Under the pieces are notes generated by a model, which worked only from the letters and a program-made list of their open reading frames with translations, made no database searches and was not told the DNA's origin. From Rosa chinensis (lineage: Eukaryota; Streptophyta; Magnoliopsida; Rosales; Rosaceae), in assembly GCF_002994745.2 (NCBI RefSeq), contig NC_037094.1, positions 5,254,001-5,318,000 on the forward strand: 64,000 nt of DNA, written 5' to 3'. This document shows positions 30,743 to 43,700 of this stretch, piece by piece. Positions within the stretch are counted from its first letter, which is position 1; each line of letters opens with the position of its first letter. The translations under genes and the position numbers were made by a program.

Positions 30743-32173
30743 GCCACCTCAGTATCAGCCACAACCTCCACCACAAGGAGGCCAACAACAACAACAGTTC
30801 TTCCAGCAGCAGCAGCCGCCGCCGCCGCGTCAACCATCTCATCAGCCGCCTGTACAATTCCCACCACAACAACCACCACCGCGGCCGATCCAATACTTGG
30901 CTCCACAGCCGCCTCGCCCTGTGCCATTCCCTCTTCAGAGCCCACAAAACCAAAAGTACGCAAACCAGCCTCCTCCTCCAGGACCTACACAACAGTTCCC
31001 ACCGCAAAACCCTCAGTTTCAAGCTCAACAGCCGCCTTATCAGCCACAGCCACCTCAACAGTTTCCACCACAGAATGCGACCCCTAACCAACAAAACAAC
31101 CCTTTTGGACAACCACCTTCTCCGGCAAAATATCCTCCGCAACCACCTTCTCCGGTGAAATATCCTCCACAACCACCATCTCCGGTACAATATCCTCCTG
31201 CAGCAGGTTCGTCTCAGCCTCCTCAAGGCTACAATGACATTCCCCAACCTTCAAAGCAGCATCAAGCGCCGCCTCCGGTGCAAGTGGGCTATAATAAGCC
31301 TCAGCCACCCCAACAGTACCACCAGCAGCAACAATACCAACCACAACCACCACAGCAGAATCATTATGCAGCTGCTCCTTCTCCGGCTCAAGGAGTTCCG
31401 ATGCAGGCCCCTTACGGGCCGCAGGGAACGCCTATGACTATGAATATGATGAACCCAATTGGCACTGAGGCTTGGAAAACCGGGCTCTTTGATTGCATGG
31501 ATGATCCTAATAATGGTAATTATCATCTTAGTTCCTCTAACCCTGTCCATTACTTATCTAACCACGTGCACTACTTCCTCACGATCATTGATATTTACTT
31601 ATCTACCCAGTCAGGTTTATGACTCCAAATGTGTTGTGACATTTCAGCTCTCATAACGTTATTCGTACCATGCTTGACTTTCGGCCAGATAGCAGAAGTT
31701 GTGGATAATGGCACTACCTGTAAGAGAAATTCCATCAAATATAGTCATGAATGCTTCTTTTACTTACAACATTAAGGTCTTCTTGTATCATTTCACAAGA
31801 TTTCAAGTGGGATATATACACTACTAATTAATTAATTACTGCCTGAATTAATTCACTAATTGTGTGACGTACTGCAGCATGTGGTACGAGCGCATTGCTG
31901 TACGGCTTGGTTGGAGCGTTCATCGGAGTGCCATTCATAATGTCATGCACTTATCGCACGAAGATTCGGAGCAAGTATGGGCTAGTTGAGACCCCTGCAC
32001 CTGACTGGGTCACCCATTTGTTTTGCGAGCCATGTTCTCTTTGCCAAGAGTACAGAGAACTTAATTTGAGAGGCCTAGACCCTTCTATAGGATGGCAAGG
32101 AAATGTGGCAAGGGCCATGCAGCAGCAACAACCTAAGATGATGACGCCTCCAGTGAACCAAATGATGAGGTGA
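30564..32173 (+). CDS. PLAC8 / plant-cadmium-resistance-like protein with long Q/P-rich N-terminus, copy 1
   Basis: Three exons: 30564-31515, 31648-31719 and 31878-32173. All junctions are GT-AG and the frame is kept, giving 439 residues. Residues 1-35 are acidic. About 36-300 are glutamine/proline-rich, with three 10-residue repeats of the QPPSPxKYPP type near 31110-31199. The PLAC8 domain follows: [12 protein letters not shown] (about 306-317), [15 protein letters not shown], a hydrophobic segment [16 protein letters not shown], and [27 protein letters not shown]. Family members are membrane proteins linked to metal export and organ size. Several family cysteines are absent here: TGLCDC is TGLFDC, the CC pair after the linker is gone, and the usual CPC reads VPC. 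The function may therefore differ. It is the first of a tandem pair. Confidence 0.9.
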
Positions 32174-32634
32174 TCAATCAGTTGATACTGATCGAGTGAT
32201 CCGTTCAGAAAGTTTTTAATTTCAGCAAATGTTCATGCCTTTTTCTGTTTTTTTTTTCATGTGATGTTTTCAATTACTAATAAGGTGGATGCCATGTATG
32301 AAAATGCAGTGGTTCATCCTTGTAATATCCTGAACGGTTTGCCATTTTTCATTTACTTGAATATTATAGAGTGAAGGTTTTGTTTTGGTAATGTATAATT
32401 TGTTTACAAAATGCTGAATAGATAAGTTCATTGAATGATTCAAATTTGCAAGGCTGGGACATTAGTATCTCTCTTTGGGCAACAGGTTGGATATTGCTAA
32501 TATTTTTTCCTATTATATTCTAATTATTGAAGTCTTCGGTGGAGTCTTTGCACTGGTTCTCACCGCACAAAGTTGCGATTGTGGGTTAACTTTACCGTGT
32601 AGAAAGCGAGGGGCTGTCCTTAGATCTCTCTTTT

Positions 32635-32644
32635 GTATATAAAA
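32635..32644 (+). promoter_or_regulatory. TATA box of PLAC8 copy 2
   Basis: TATATAAAAG lies about 90 bases upstream of the start at 32731, a normal distance for a short leader. Confidence 0.6.
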
Positions 32645-32730
32645 GAGGTGCTGGGGTTGTTGACCTTTGGGTCTATTGATGCTGTAACCCCTCTTCCATC
32701 CACAGCATAGGACGTCCTGGGGTTGAACTC

Positions 32731-34211
32731 ATGGGACGTCCTGAGGCAGATCATGATCATCAAGCATCAAGTTCGAACCAGGCATTTCATCAAACAGATT
32801 GCGAACAACATTCCGAGAAGCCTGAACACCAAGTTTTGCCTCCAAACCCCACTCATTGCCAGACCTATGTTTTAGGGCGTCCGTCTGGGGCAGAGAATGA
32901 AGATCATCATCAACAACAAGAACAAGTCCAGCCTACAGAGCACATTGCACCTCGAAACTCGCCCGCTGATTCCCAAGAAACTCAAGCAAATCAAACGCAT
33001 CAACAAGAGCCGCAGTCGCCTTATCACCACAATGTGCACTACTATTTCCCAACGCCCAACCCCCATCATGGTACTAATTTGACATTGCATAATTTTCCTA
33101 ACCAATATGCACCACGGGGCCAAGTACCCCAATTCCAAGCAATGCCTCCAGGTTTACGGCCATATCCGACCTTATATCCTTCTCCTCCTCCTCCTCCTCC
33201 TCTTTATCATTCTCAACCTTTAAACAATTATAGTGGATCACAGCATGTACAACAAGTAGTACTGCACCCTCCTCCGGCTGCCTACAATTATCCTTCTAGT
33301 TCTAGGAACCCCCAGCCCTGTGTAAATTACAACAATTTTGCAGCAACTGGTATACCCATGATGCAAAATGTACAATACCTACCGCTGCTGATGCCTCAGT
33401 CCGCTACCGGCGAGGGTACTACTTGGAAAACAGGGCTCTTTGATTGCTTACTTGACCCCCCAAATGGTAATATTTCTATCAATGGATTACTTCATTAGCG
33501 GTTTTTTTTTTTCCTAGCTATATATATATGTCCAGGAATAAGACTCATGAATGTTTCTTTGTCGAAAAAAAAAAAAAAGACTCATGAATGTTCGTTGTAT
33601 ATTTCAGCTATAATGACAACGTTATGCCCATGTTGGACGTTCGGTCAGATTGCAGAGATTGTTGATAACGGTCAAACCTGTAAGTCTTTTGCATTTGAAA
33701 TCATCTCCATTGCTTAACTAGTGCAATTACAATGAGTAATATTCAGATTGATCTAATTCATGGCTCATGTTCATCTGTTGTGCTACGCATACAGCCTGTA
33801 GTTGCAATGCTCTGATATACATGGTGATCTGGTGTTTCATCATGGTGCCATGCTTGTTGTCATGTACATACCGAAGAAAACTAAGGAACAAACTTGACCT
33901 GCCCGAGAGCCCCGGTCCCGACTGCATCATCCACTGCTTATGCGAGCTGTGTGCTCTCTGCCAAGAACATAGGGAGCTTGAGCTCAGAGGCCTCGACCCT
34001 TCATTAGGTATGCGAATTACTACGTTTTTATTAGCCTTCATATATAAGTTGTAACCCGCTTTGCATACAGAAACCGACCGGAGGTGTTTCATATGATAAT
34101 ATTGTATGTGCAGGATGGGTAGGAAACATGGAGCAACTTCAGAGGATGCAACAAAAGAGACAAGGTACAGTGGTTGTTCCACCAATGACTCAAAGAATGA
34201 CGGGCTATTGA
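32731..34211 (+). CDS. PLAC8 / plant-cadmium-resistance-like protein, copy 2
   Basis: Four exons: 32731-33466, 33608-33679, 33795-34007 and 34114-34211. All are GT-AG, joined in frame to 372 residues. Residues 1-225 are rich in H, Q and P, with a run of eight prolines. The PLAC8 domain has TGLFDCLLDPPN, TLCPCWTFGQIAEIVDNG (retaining the CPC that copy 1 lost), a hydrophobic stretch MVIWCFIMVPCLL, and CIIHCLCELCALCQEHREL. The last exon begins WVGNMEQLQRM and ends TGY. The first two introns fall at the same codons as in copy 1. The third has no counterpart there. Localisation to the plasma membrane and a role in metal or size control are family knowledge, not shown here. Confidence 0.9.
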
Positions 34212-34737
34212 GAAAGGCAAATTTTGTGATAGGTTTCTGCTCATATCAGCATTATCAACATTATACATGGTCTTTTTGGTATATTATTTGCATGCTTTAC
34301 GTTATGGGATGCTTTTTTGGTAACACATGCACTTATTTCCTAAGTAGGAGTGTTAGTGAACCCTCGAATGTGAATACAAGATATTTTGTTCCAGTTATCT
34401 CCTGTTCTACTTTCGGTCATAGTTTGCAGTCGGCAAAATATGTGAGCTGTTTCCGGTTCCAAACCTAAACACATCAAATACCTGAGAAGAAAAAAAAAAG
34501 GTTCACGGGAATGAAAGATATCATACTGACATGAATATACACTATCAAGCAAGAATACACCATTCATATACAACAGTACAGGGGGCAACATTGCCCCCTT
34601 GTTCTTCCGTTTTTGGAAATTCCGTAAGTAGGTACAACCAGACAACTTTGATCTATTTCCACATATTGTTTTTTTGTTTTCAAAATTACCTATGACATTC
34701 ACTATTCATATTCAAACAAAATACACAAATGCAAGAC
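34212..34737. other. convergent 3' flanks of PLAC8 copy 2 and SCD1
   Basis: The two genes meet tail to tail with about 525 bp between stop codons. The stretch would hold both 3' untranslated regions and polyadenylation sites; an A-run at about 34489-34499 is the only notable feature. Confidence 0.6.
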
Positions 34738-37700
34738 TTAGATGTTTATGGTGGCTTCCCATAGCCGAAGCTGGCCCTTGCGATCACCACTGCATATCCT
34801 TTTTCTCTCAAGGTCTGTAGCAACGCATCTTACCTGGATAGCAAAAGAAAGGGGGGAGAAACTAATCATCAACCACCAAATCAATAAACTATCTGCCTAA
34901 TCATTTATCACCAAATACATAATGCTAAAGGAACCGACTATTATGATCAGAAAGAAATCAAAAAGCATATTTGCTTCTAAGAATGATGTTGCCCCAGTGC
35001 AGCAAAAGCAAAGCACTGAGTATATTGCGTACCACAGCAGCTGTTCTTTGTGGTGTTCGGTATAGTTGCCACCCAGCCATTTTTGATCCCGTACTAGAGA
35101 AGCCGCCAAGTTTCTCTTGAGGCCGATGAAAAAGAGACATGGAATTATCAGCTGCTCCGATTCCTAACCAATGTTCCGCAGCATTGATGGACAATATAGC
35201 AGCAGTGTGAACAGTAACATTTTTTACACATCTTATACCTCCTGCATATACATAACAGTTAGTTGCACGCAGAAAAATAAACCGAATCTAGCATAATGTT
35301 CAATGTTGGTTGAATCATCCCCAAACATAGCAATAGCTTTATGAATATGCATAAATATCAATTGACTTGTTCAAAAGTCCACATCCATATACAAGCATAA
35401 AATAATACTGAGTATTCACTCAAATTCATTCATAAACTTTTATATTTTTAATTAGTATATTATATCAACTTACAATAGTGGTAAGTCAAAAACACAGTTT
35501 AGGGCTAAATAAAAAATCGATTACCAAGGTAGACTGAACTTATTAGTTTGCTGATTTATTTTTACCTACTGAAGTGAATATTAATCATCCCTTGACTTTT
35601 CAGTGAAGTCTCTGCCTCTGATTATTGAAAAACTAAATATCTATACATTTTTTCTTTGAAGTGGGAGAAGATAAATACTTAGACTAAACCCATAGAAAAT
35701 TAATATCAAAGAATAAGAGAAAACAAGGGTCAAGAGACTGCTAATGTACCTTCCACATTTTCCCAAAAGCGAAGTAAGCCATCCGTTGAACCTGGAATCA
35801 GAGATCAGATATTACAGTTCTTATTCATATTGGCTGAAGTGTGAAAAGTTAGCTACCAAAAAGGAACCTAGAAAATTAATGATAAATCATGCAAACCAGA
35901 GTAGCGTGCATAAACGAGTTTTACATACAATACATACCTGTGATTATTCCTCTGTCAAGTGTGGAGTACTCAACGGATAATATTGGGCCAGCATGGCATG
36001 CAAGAACAGCATCACATGTTCCTCTGGAAATGGACCACATTCTTGCAGTCCAATCGTCACTACCAGTAACCACTGTGTCCCCCACCATTCTAATTGACCT
36101 ATATTGGCATACATATTTGGCTTACTTAATGCTAATCAAGAATAAACAGGCTTAAGAAGAAGAAGAAGGAAAAAAAAATGGTAAGCTTCTTTAGCTCACC
36201 GGATCCATTTTGTGTGCCCTAGAAGCTTGTGCATTTGCCTACCGGCACGAATGTCCCAAATGTTAGCAATGCTGATAAAAAAAGAACTCAAATGGATTAA
36301 TTTCAAGGATTTAGTTGGACAAATTATTTTATTTCAAAATTTAAAGAAGCAATGGATCATTGTGAATTTCAATGTACATACGCATCTCTACCACCAGCAG
36401 CTAGGATTCCTGTGGAGTCATCATATTCCATGCATAGGACGGCACTAGAGCAACGACCAACAGTTGCCACACAAGTATCAGTTCTAACATCCCACATTTT
36501 AACAGTTCCATCATGAGCAGCAGTAAGGACACGTTCCCCTGACAGCATGCGAGCACAGCTAATCTACAAGGCCCGACAACATCTACTAAGTTTTCATGTA
36601 TTCCTAGTATGAAATATCAATGCTGATGGAAATAATGGTCATTTTCTTGTGGCATATACCCCTAAACCCAACACTCTAAACCTTTCATCACATATAGTGA
36701 CAACTATGATCACAAAAGTTATCTCACCACCAAAGTGATAACAAAAAAGGTAAAAAAACAATACAAAGATAAACTGAGAGCGCATGGTAAATATAAGAGG
36801 ACACCTCTTCAGCCAGTTCATGTTTTATGTTTCAACTTCATTGGTACACGTTCCAGATGAAACAATTGAGTATGTCTGTTTGATTATCTTTGGAGTCTAT
36901 GCTTTCCTTCTTGGTTTAAGGATAGAACTATAACAGTGATTAAATTGCGCCTACAAAATATGTTGCCTACTGTCAATTAAACTCTCCGCTCTGCAGAAAC
37001 CTCTGTGGTCAGACAACTAGTAACGTAAGAAGCAAATAAGTAAGCTAACCTGTGCATCATGGCCTTTCAACTCTTCTAGAAGCTGAGTAGTTTGCTTATC
37101 CCATACTAAAACAGATTGATCATCTGATCCAGATACCACCTTTCCTCGATCCGAACTTATTGCACGGATGGTTCTACAAATAAGGCCAAAACCAAAAGAA
37201 TGAGAGAAAGGAAACAAAGCTAACTCTGATTAGTCATTACAGCAAATGGTACAGCCGTTAAAAAGAAAGTGTAAAATGGAACCCACTGGCATTAACAATA
37301 ATTTATACTATTGTTATTTGTTTTATTTGTTGTGTTTAAATTGGTTATCTTATCTGTACAATAATGATAGCAATAACAACAAGAATAGTAAAAAGAGAAC
37401 CTACCTTGTGTGTCCTTTCAGGGTTGCCCGGAGTTCGTTACCACGAAAACTAGGATCCCAGATCTTAACCTGAAAGATTGCTGAAAGAATTAATATAACT
37501 CTTTATAGGATAGACTCTTGTGAATGGAGTAATATGATAGAAGCAACAAAAAATGCGAAGCTCACTGTGCAGTCTGTGCTCCCACTGATGAAAAAACCTG
37601 CGTCTTCACGGTCACCCACTAGATCCCAAACTTCCCTCCTTGTTACACAATGTAGAGCAGTGATAGGACCAGTATGGCCTCTAAGTACTCGAACATTGGT

Positions 37701-40700
37701 TTGGGTTTTCTTCTGTCCAGCTGCAGATAATTCTCGTTTACGAGATGTCCCATTTTCATTTGTAGCTTCATGACAAGAAATTATGGTGATGAATCGAAAA
37801 AACATAAAATGCAAGCAACTAATTTTAGCAACTGAAATACCTGAAGAGCCACCATCAGAAGTCCATTTGCGAACACGACTGAAAGAGTTTAATCTGGTTG
37901 AATTATCCCTGCTGAACATGCTCTGAACCCAGCTCCTCCCAACACCGGAGGCCTCGGCAGGTTGCTGACTCTCAACTGCGGCATCTTTTGAACGTGGAGA
38001 TGCTAATCCATGAGACATGGATTGGGCCTTGAAAGAACTGATTCCCCAGTAACCAATTCGTAGTTGTTGAACATGCGACAATAACCCCCTCAGCTTTATC
38101 TGAAAACCAGTGAAAAAGTTAAGAAACATCATCAGTTTATGAATTCAAGTGGAAAAGTGAAAGAAGAGGAAGGGGCAATAAAATAAAATAAAAAACACAA
38201 GGATACTACTGTAACTTGAGTAGAAACCAAAAGGAAACAAAAAATTTACTTACAAATTGTGTGTATCCAATGTTGTTCTTCTCAGCTATTGTTTCAATCA
38301 TGTACCATGCATCAAGATCAGGAAGTCCTAGTCCAGCCTTCATGATGATATAAACCAAATTTGTTATTATTAGTCTTTTATGCTCATATTACAGAAAGTA
38401 AAGGAAATAATTAAGAGGTGCCAGGAAAAGTATAAATAGAGAAGAAATACAGAACCATGTGTAATTCCACCAAAGATAGCTGATCAGTCACCAAAGAGGC
38501 ATAGTTGGCCGACCTGTAACAACAATAGATGATAACAGTAAGCAAATACTACTTTGCAACAGATAACATTTCACATGGCACCCTAGAAGTTTCTTGTTTC
38601 TTGTGCACTAAGCAGGAGAGTAAATAATATTGTGGCATAGTGATCTAAATGACAACAAAAGAAAAAGAAATACTTATATAGTATCCTCAGCTTCAATGGT
38701 ACATTTTAATGTCAAAATTCTTAGTAACTAGATTCTTGATGTTTGTAAATAATGGTATTTTCAAGACAAATAATGAATTATTCACTGTTTTTCTGATTAG
38801 TCTTGGTTTTCCTAACAATCTACCCAAAAAAAAAAAGTGTATGGGAGTAGGAATTGACAGATATTGGGACCAAATTGTACTGTGTCAATTTCAATTTAAT
38901 TGGTTGAATAAAAAAATTTCATTGAACAAATCAAACATGACTAACTACGCAGTGGGGCAAGACCACCTTAAGGCTATGAACATTTAATCGCTATAATTTG
39001 CATTATGTGCACCCAAAAGCCCGTCCAATTTATGAGATGTTTAAACTTACAGACACCGCATAAGTGTGCACTCATGCAATCACAAAATATCGGATAGATC
39101 ATAAGTGCAGAACACAGGATGGAGTAGTCTAAAAAATAAATAGTCTAAAATTCTTACTTGTTTGAAGACCGTTCCATTAGACAGTCAAAGTAGCTTTCCC
39201 AGAAACTGCAATGATAAAAAAATAAATGATCAGTTTTTCATTAGGAGGGGGGAGGGGGGGAGACCGATAAACATTAGATAGAGAGTTCTCTAACATAAAC
39301 AGTGAACCATCAGCCCACTTTGTAATTAACTAATAGGACAATTAAACTGTAGGGCAATTAGAATAGGATGAGATGGCAAATTTTAGATAAGTTTAGGTTT
39401 CATGTGCTGCTAGCATGTTTCTTATCAATAATATATCATTCATTCGTTCCTCTCACAATTCTTATATATCCCTGCACTGATGATGAATTCCAACAAAACC
39501 ATTCGGTTTACTTAGTTACACCTGATATTATATAATAGTTCTGTAGCTCTGAACACCAAAGGAGACTGAAACTGTAATGACTTATTCCATGTTCTGCAAC
39601 TGATCGACACATATAAGACCTTTTTTTTTTCAATTTGAGGTTTGACCTAAGCATTAAAATTGATAATGTGATGGTCCAACAAGAAGAATTAACAACTGGT
39701 TTTTAAAACGGATAAGCAAAACTTATAGACCATCACAATCAGTTGTTTGAAGAAACTGGGGCCCAATGACTTGTAACAACATACCGTAATTCCTCCCAAA
39801 TGGACAAAGATATAAGATGACGCTGAACATAATCTGAAACATTATTTCCATCCTTCTTAAACATTTCAGCAGACACTTCAAGGGCATCTCTGATGGTCAT
39901 CCAATCATTTCTGGACGTTGCACGACTGATAGCTGTTTTCAGCTGAACTTAAACATAAATTAGTGTCCAGAAAAGAAATAACAGCTTAACAAAAATTACA
40001 GTTTATACTCAAAACTGTGTGTAGGACGAAACTGTTATCTAGTTTTAAAATGGGAACAGGACATGTTTTTTCCTGAACTACAAAGTATCAACACTAGGTA
40101 AAAGAAATGATAAAATCGGTGAAGAACAATTGAAAACATAGCTATGGCTTTTAATGTTGCAAAATCTCAAACTGTTATTATTCCTAAATCAGATCTCTTT
40201 TGAATATTGAGTTTGAATTTGTACCAGTTCCTTCACAGCGATGAATTGTTCTTCAGTCAACTGACAGTGCCATCCCTGAGAGCATATAAAACCACTATTA
40301 ATATACTTAATGCTTTATGGATACTTCTGGAAGGCAGAGAGAACCATGAATGCTTTCAAGAGCAACATACCGAATTTATGTGCTCCCTTATACATTCAAC
40401 AAACCCACTGCCACCAATTCCTTCTGCATCAGATTCAATTAAAGCTGCAGAGACAATATATTAATGGACAGGCCCGTTGGAAAGGTCAAGCAAAATATAC
40501 TTTCAAGAACTAGACATCAGAAGTTTGCCTCATCATAAGACACATGAGAGTTCATTACTCAAAGAGGCATACCAAGGATTGTTCCATATTCAAATGAAGA
40601 GAGAGGATCATCAGTAGGTCCCAGTTTTAGAAGACGCAGCCACAGACCCTGCTCATCAAACATAATTACATTATTTTTTTTAATAGAACATAATTACATT

Positions 40701-43700
40701 ATTATATACCAAGAATTGTAATTGTCAAAAGGACATCCATTAGCATTAAGCAACACCCAGAAGAATCAAGACCATCAATCCTATATTTCTAATTCTCTTT
40801 TGCTTGTAATCTTGAAAACTAATCAGAAATCAAATCATTTACATTTTTTAAAGACTGTCTTACTAAAATCAATGAATAGTGACTAAATAGACCAGAGTTT
40901 GGTGTACCACATTAAACAAACGATGTAGCAGTTGATGGGCATTTATACATTTAACAATACTAAAGGGACCAAAAGATTGCAGGCCAATGTTTAAAATGCC
41001 CCACCATGCGGTACCAAAATGTGGTCTGCTGAGCATTGTCCAAAATAAAATTTATAAACCTTTAGAACATTGATAACATTATCATAAAAAACAATGGTGG
41101 ACCCCCATTCTAACAGTTTAAGTTTCCTGAAACAGTGGTAAACAAAGGGTTGAGATATGAAAAACCGTTAAATCCCGAGTACATATCTCTGCAACTGCAT
41201 ACTAAATATGGCCTATATTTACTATGTAGGTAATATTTACTAAAATAGTATTATTGATTCACAGTTATGTTGTCAATATTTCTGGAATAAAAATTAATAA
41301 TAATAAACTCCTATAAGCTGATAGTTTAGCACCGTTAACTACATAATTTTTTTTATAACTACATAATTTTTTTTTACATCGGGTCAATATTTCTTTCAAA
41401 AGAAATGATAATAAACTACTAGTATAAGGTCATAATTTGCATGATTAATGATGTACATTAATTTATTTTGATCCAATCTGTAAAACCAATAACAGATTAA
41501 TAATGTAAAACAGGACAACAATGGCCAAACACAAATGCACATAAGTATGTAAATTTAACCCCAAAAATAAAAAATAAAATAAAATAAAAACACTGTACCT
41601 GCAGCTTAACTTTTATGTCCAAAACCATACATTCCCTTTCAGCCTGAATAACCATTAACCAATATTACATTAGTTAATGAAAGCTCTAAAGTACAAATAC
41701 ACCTTAGTGGATAACATGTTGAAGGAGTATAGGACTTACAGCCCGCTCCAATGGAGTTAGAGTTTCAGATTTGGGGTCTTTACCAGGAAGGACAGAAGGT
41801 GAGCTGAGAGAGAACGAAGGAAAATTAGAAACAGCATTAAGATGTATTTTAATCAGCCTGCAACTCTAAAAAGCAATTTTATTCATCATATTCAACTTCA
41901 AATGGCCATCTCTTTTGGCTCCCTTGCGAGCCACGATGAATGTAACTAGAGTCCAAAATCCAATTACTCCAGTACTCCCAAATGAATGCAAGAGAAGATT
42001 TATTACATATATTGCCACCATTATTTACCATGCATCAAACTACTTGCGTGCAAACTACTCCTATGAAATGTGATTGCCTTTACTGTATAGCAGGAATTGG
42101 TAGCGAAGGTTTGTAACAATTCTTTACTGTCTATGGATCCAATTACAATTTGTCTCCTATAGTTTTCAGATATTTCAAAGATTCCCACATCCCTTACAGC
42201 TCTAAAGCATATTTATTTCCAGATTGACTGAAAACAACAATCATGAACAAAATGTGATATTCATCTACAATAGCGTACAATTTATACCTAGCAGATAAAC
42301 CACTTGCTGCAGCAAGAATTTGCTTCCTCTTTTCTTCTTCCTCTTCTGTCCTAATGTTTGAGGGAAACCTGTCATAAGTGTATGTACCACCTGACCCTAA
42401 GAATCCAGAGAAAAGGAGATAAAAATAAACACCATAGCAAACTTAAACTATCTGGAATATTTTCTTCTCTTCATATATCTTGGAATCTTAGATCAACAGC
42501 AACATCAAATGTACCTGATGTTCCCACATCTGTATCCGCAATTGTTATAATCTCAGGCTCAACTGAATTTGAAGGAAGAATTGAAATAGGATTTTGTCCC
42601 CTTCCCAGTGCATCTTGTAACTTGTCAAGTAGATTATTGTTGTTTTCATCAGAACCCAAACCTCTTTCCAGATAATCCATGAAACCATGTGATTCCAAAA
42701 ATTGTGTCAACTGTAAATACCAACAAAGAAATAAGTATACCACTAGCAGCGAAAGGTCATATTTTCAAAAAAATTAAAAGCAAAATTAATAAGTGATCCT
42801 AATAATTAAAAAAAATTGCATTATGCACACGCATATTTTCCTTCTGACTGACAATTAAGAATAGTAATTAAATAACAATTACAACTAATAATCACAATTA
42901 CAACTAGAGTGGTAATAACAACTACTATAATCATGAGTATAGCTATTATATGTAACCCATAATTAATCAAAACAATCAAAGATCAAGAGGGGTGCTATGA
43001 ACAAGAATACCATGGGTTCTGGGGGTTGCTGAGTTGACCGAGAGCGCATCTTCAAGAATGCTTGAACATTGAAGACGTGAGTAGCAGAAAGTTCCTTCGG
43101 GTCAAGAACAATTTAACCAAATAAATTTCAAGGAATCTATAAATATGAACTATTAAAACCAATTCACGTAACATCGGAAATAAGATAAAGAGCTTCATAC
43201 TATGAAGTTCCGATAGCCACTTAAAAGTGATGCAAAGAACTTTAAGAACACTAGCCTGCACAAGAAATCAAAGGCAAGGAATAAGAACCCAAGCTATAAT
43301 GTTGCATACAAAGTATAATCTGTTCATATGAGTACTTACCATTGAAATATATATATAAACGAGAAATTGCTATCTAAGGATATACTGCATGTCTAATCAA
43401 AGAAAGGCATTTCTAGTTCATATTCCAAAATAAGTGGAAAAGACTAACATCAAAAGAGTGTATTCTTGGATTGCTTTGAAATTCTGAAGATAATATTATA
43501 ATTAAATGCTCTCAAATGTGTAGAGGCACTGATTTAACTATTTGGTGCTTCTGATTATGTGGAGGTACTGAGTTAAGCAAGGAAAAAAAATGGTGGGGTT
43601 GGTCGTCATCTTATAACAGAACTTCAACTAGACAATAGAAGTGTTGCTCTTACAAGGCATCAACATCATAGATTTTACATGGACAAGAAAATGACACCAT

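Noticed and set aside
30513..31247. 244-codon minus-strand open frame rich in R, W and L
   Set aside because: It is the reverse of the Q/P-rich repeats of PLAC8 copy 1. Low-complexity codons keep the opposite frame open, and it has no domain or splice support.
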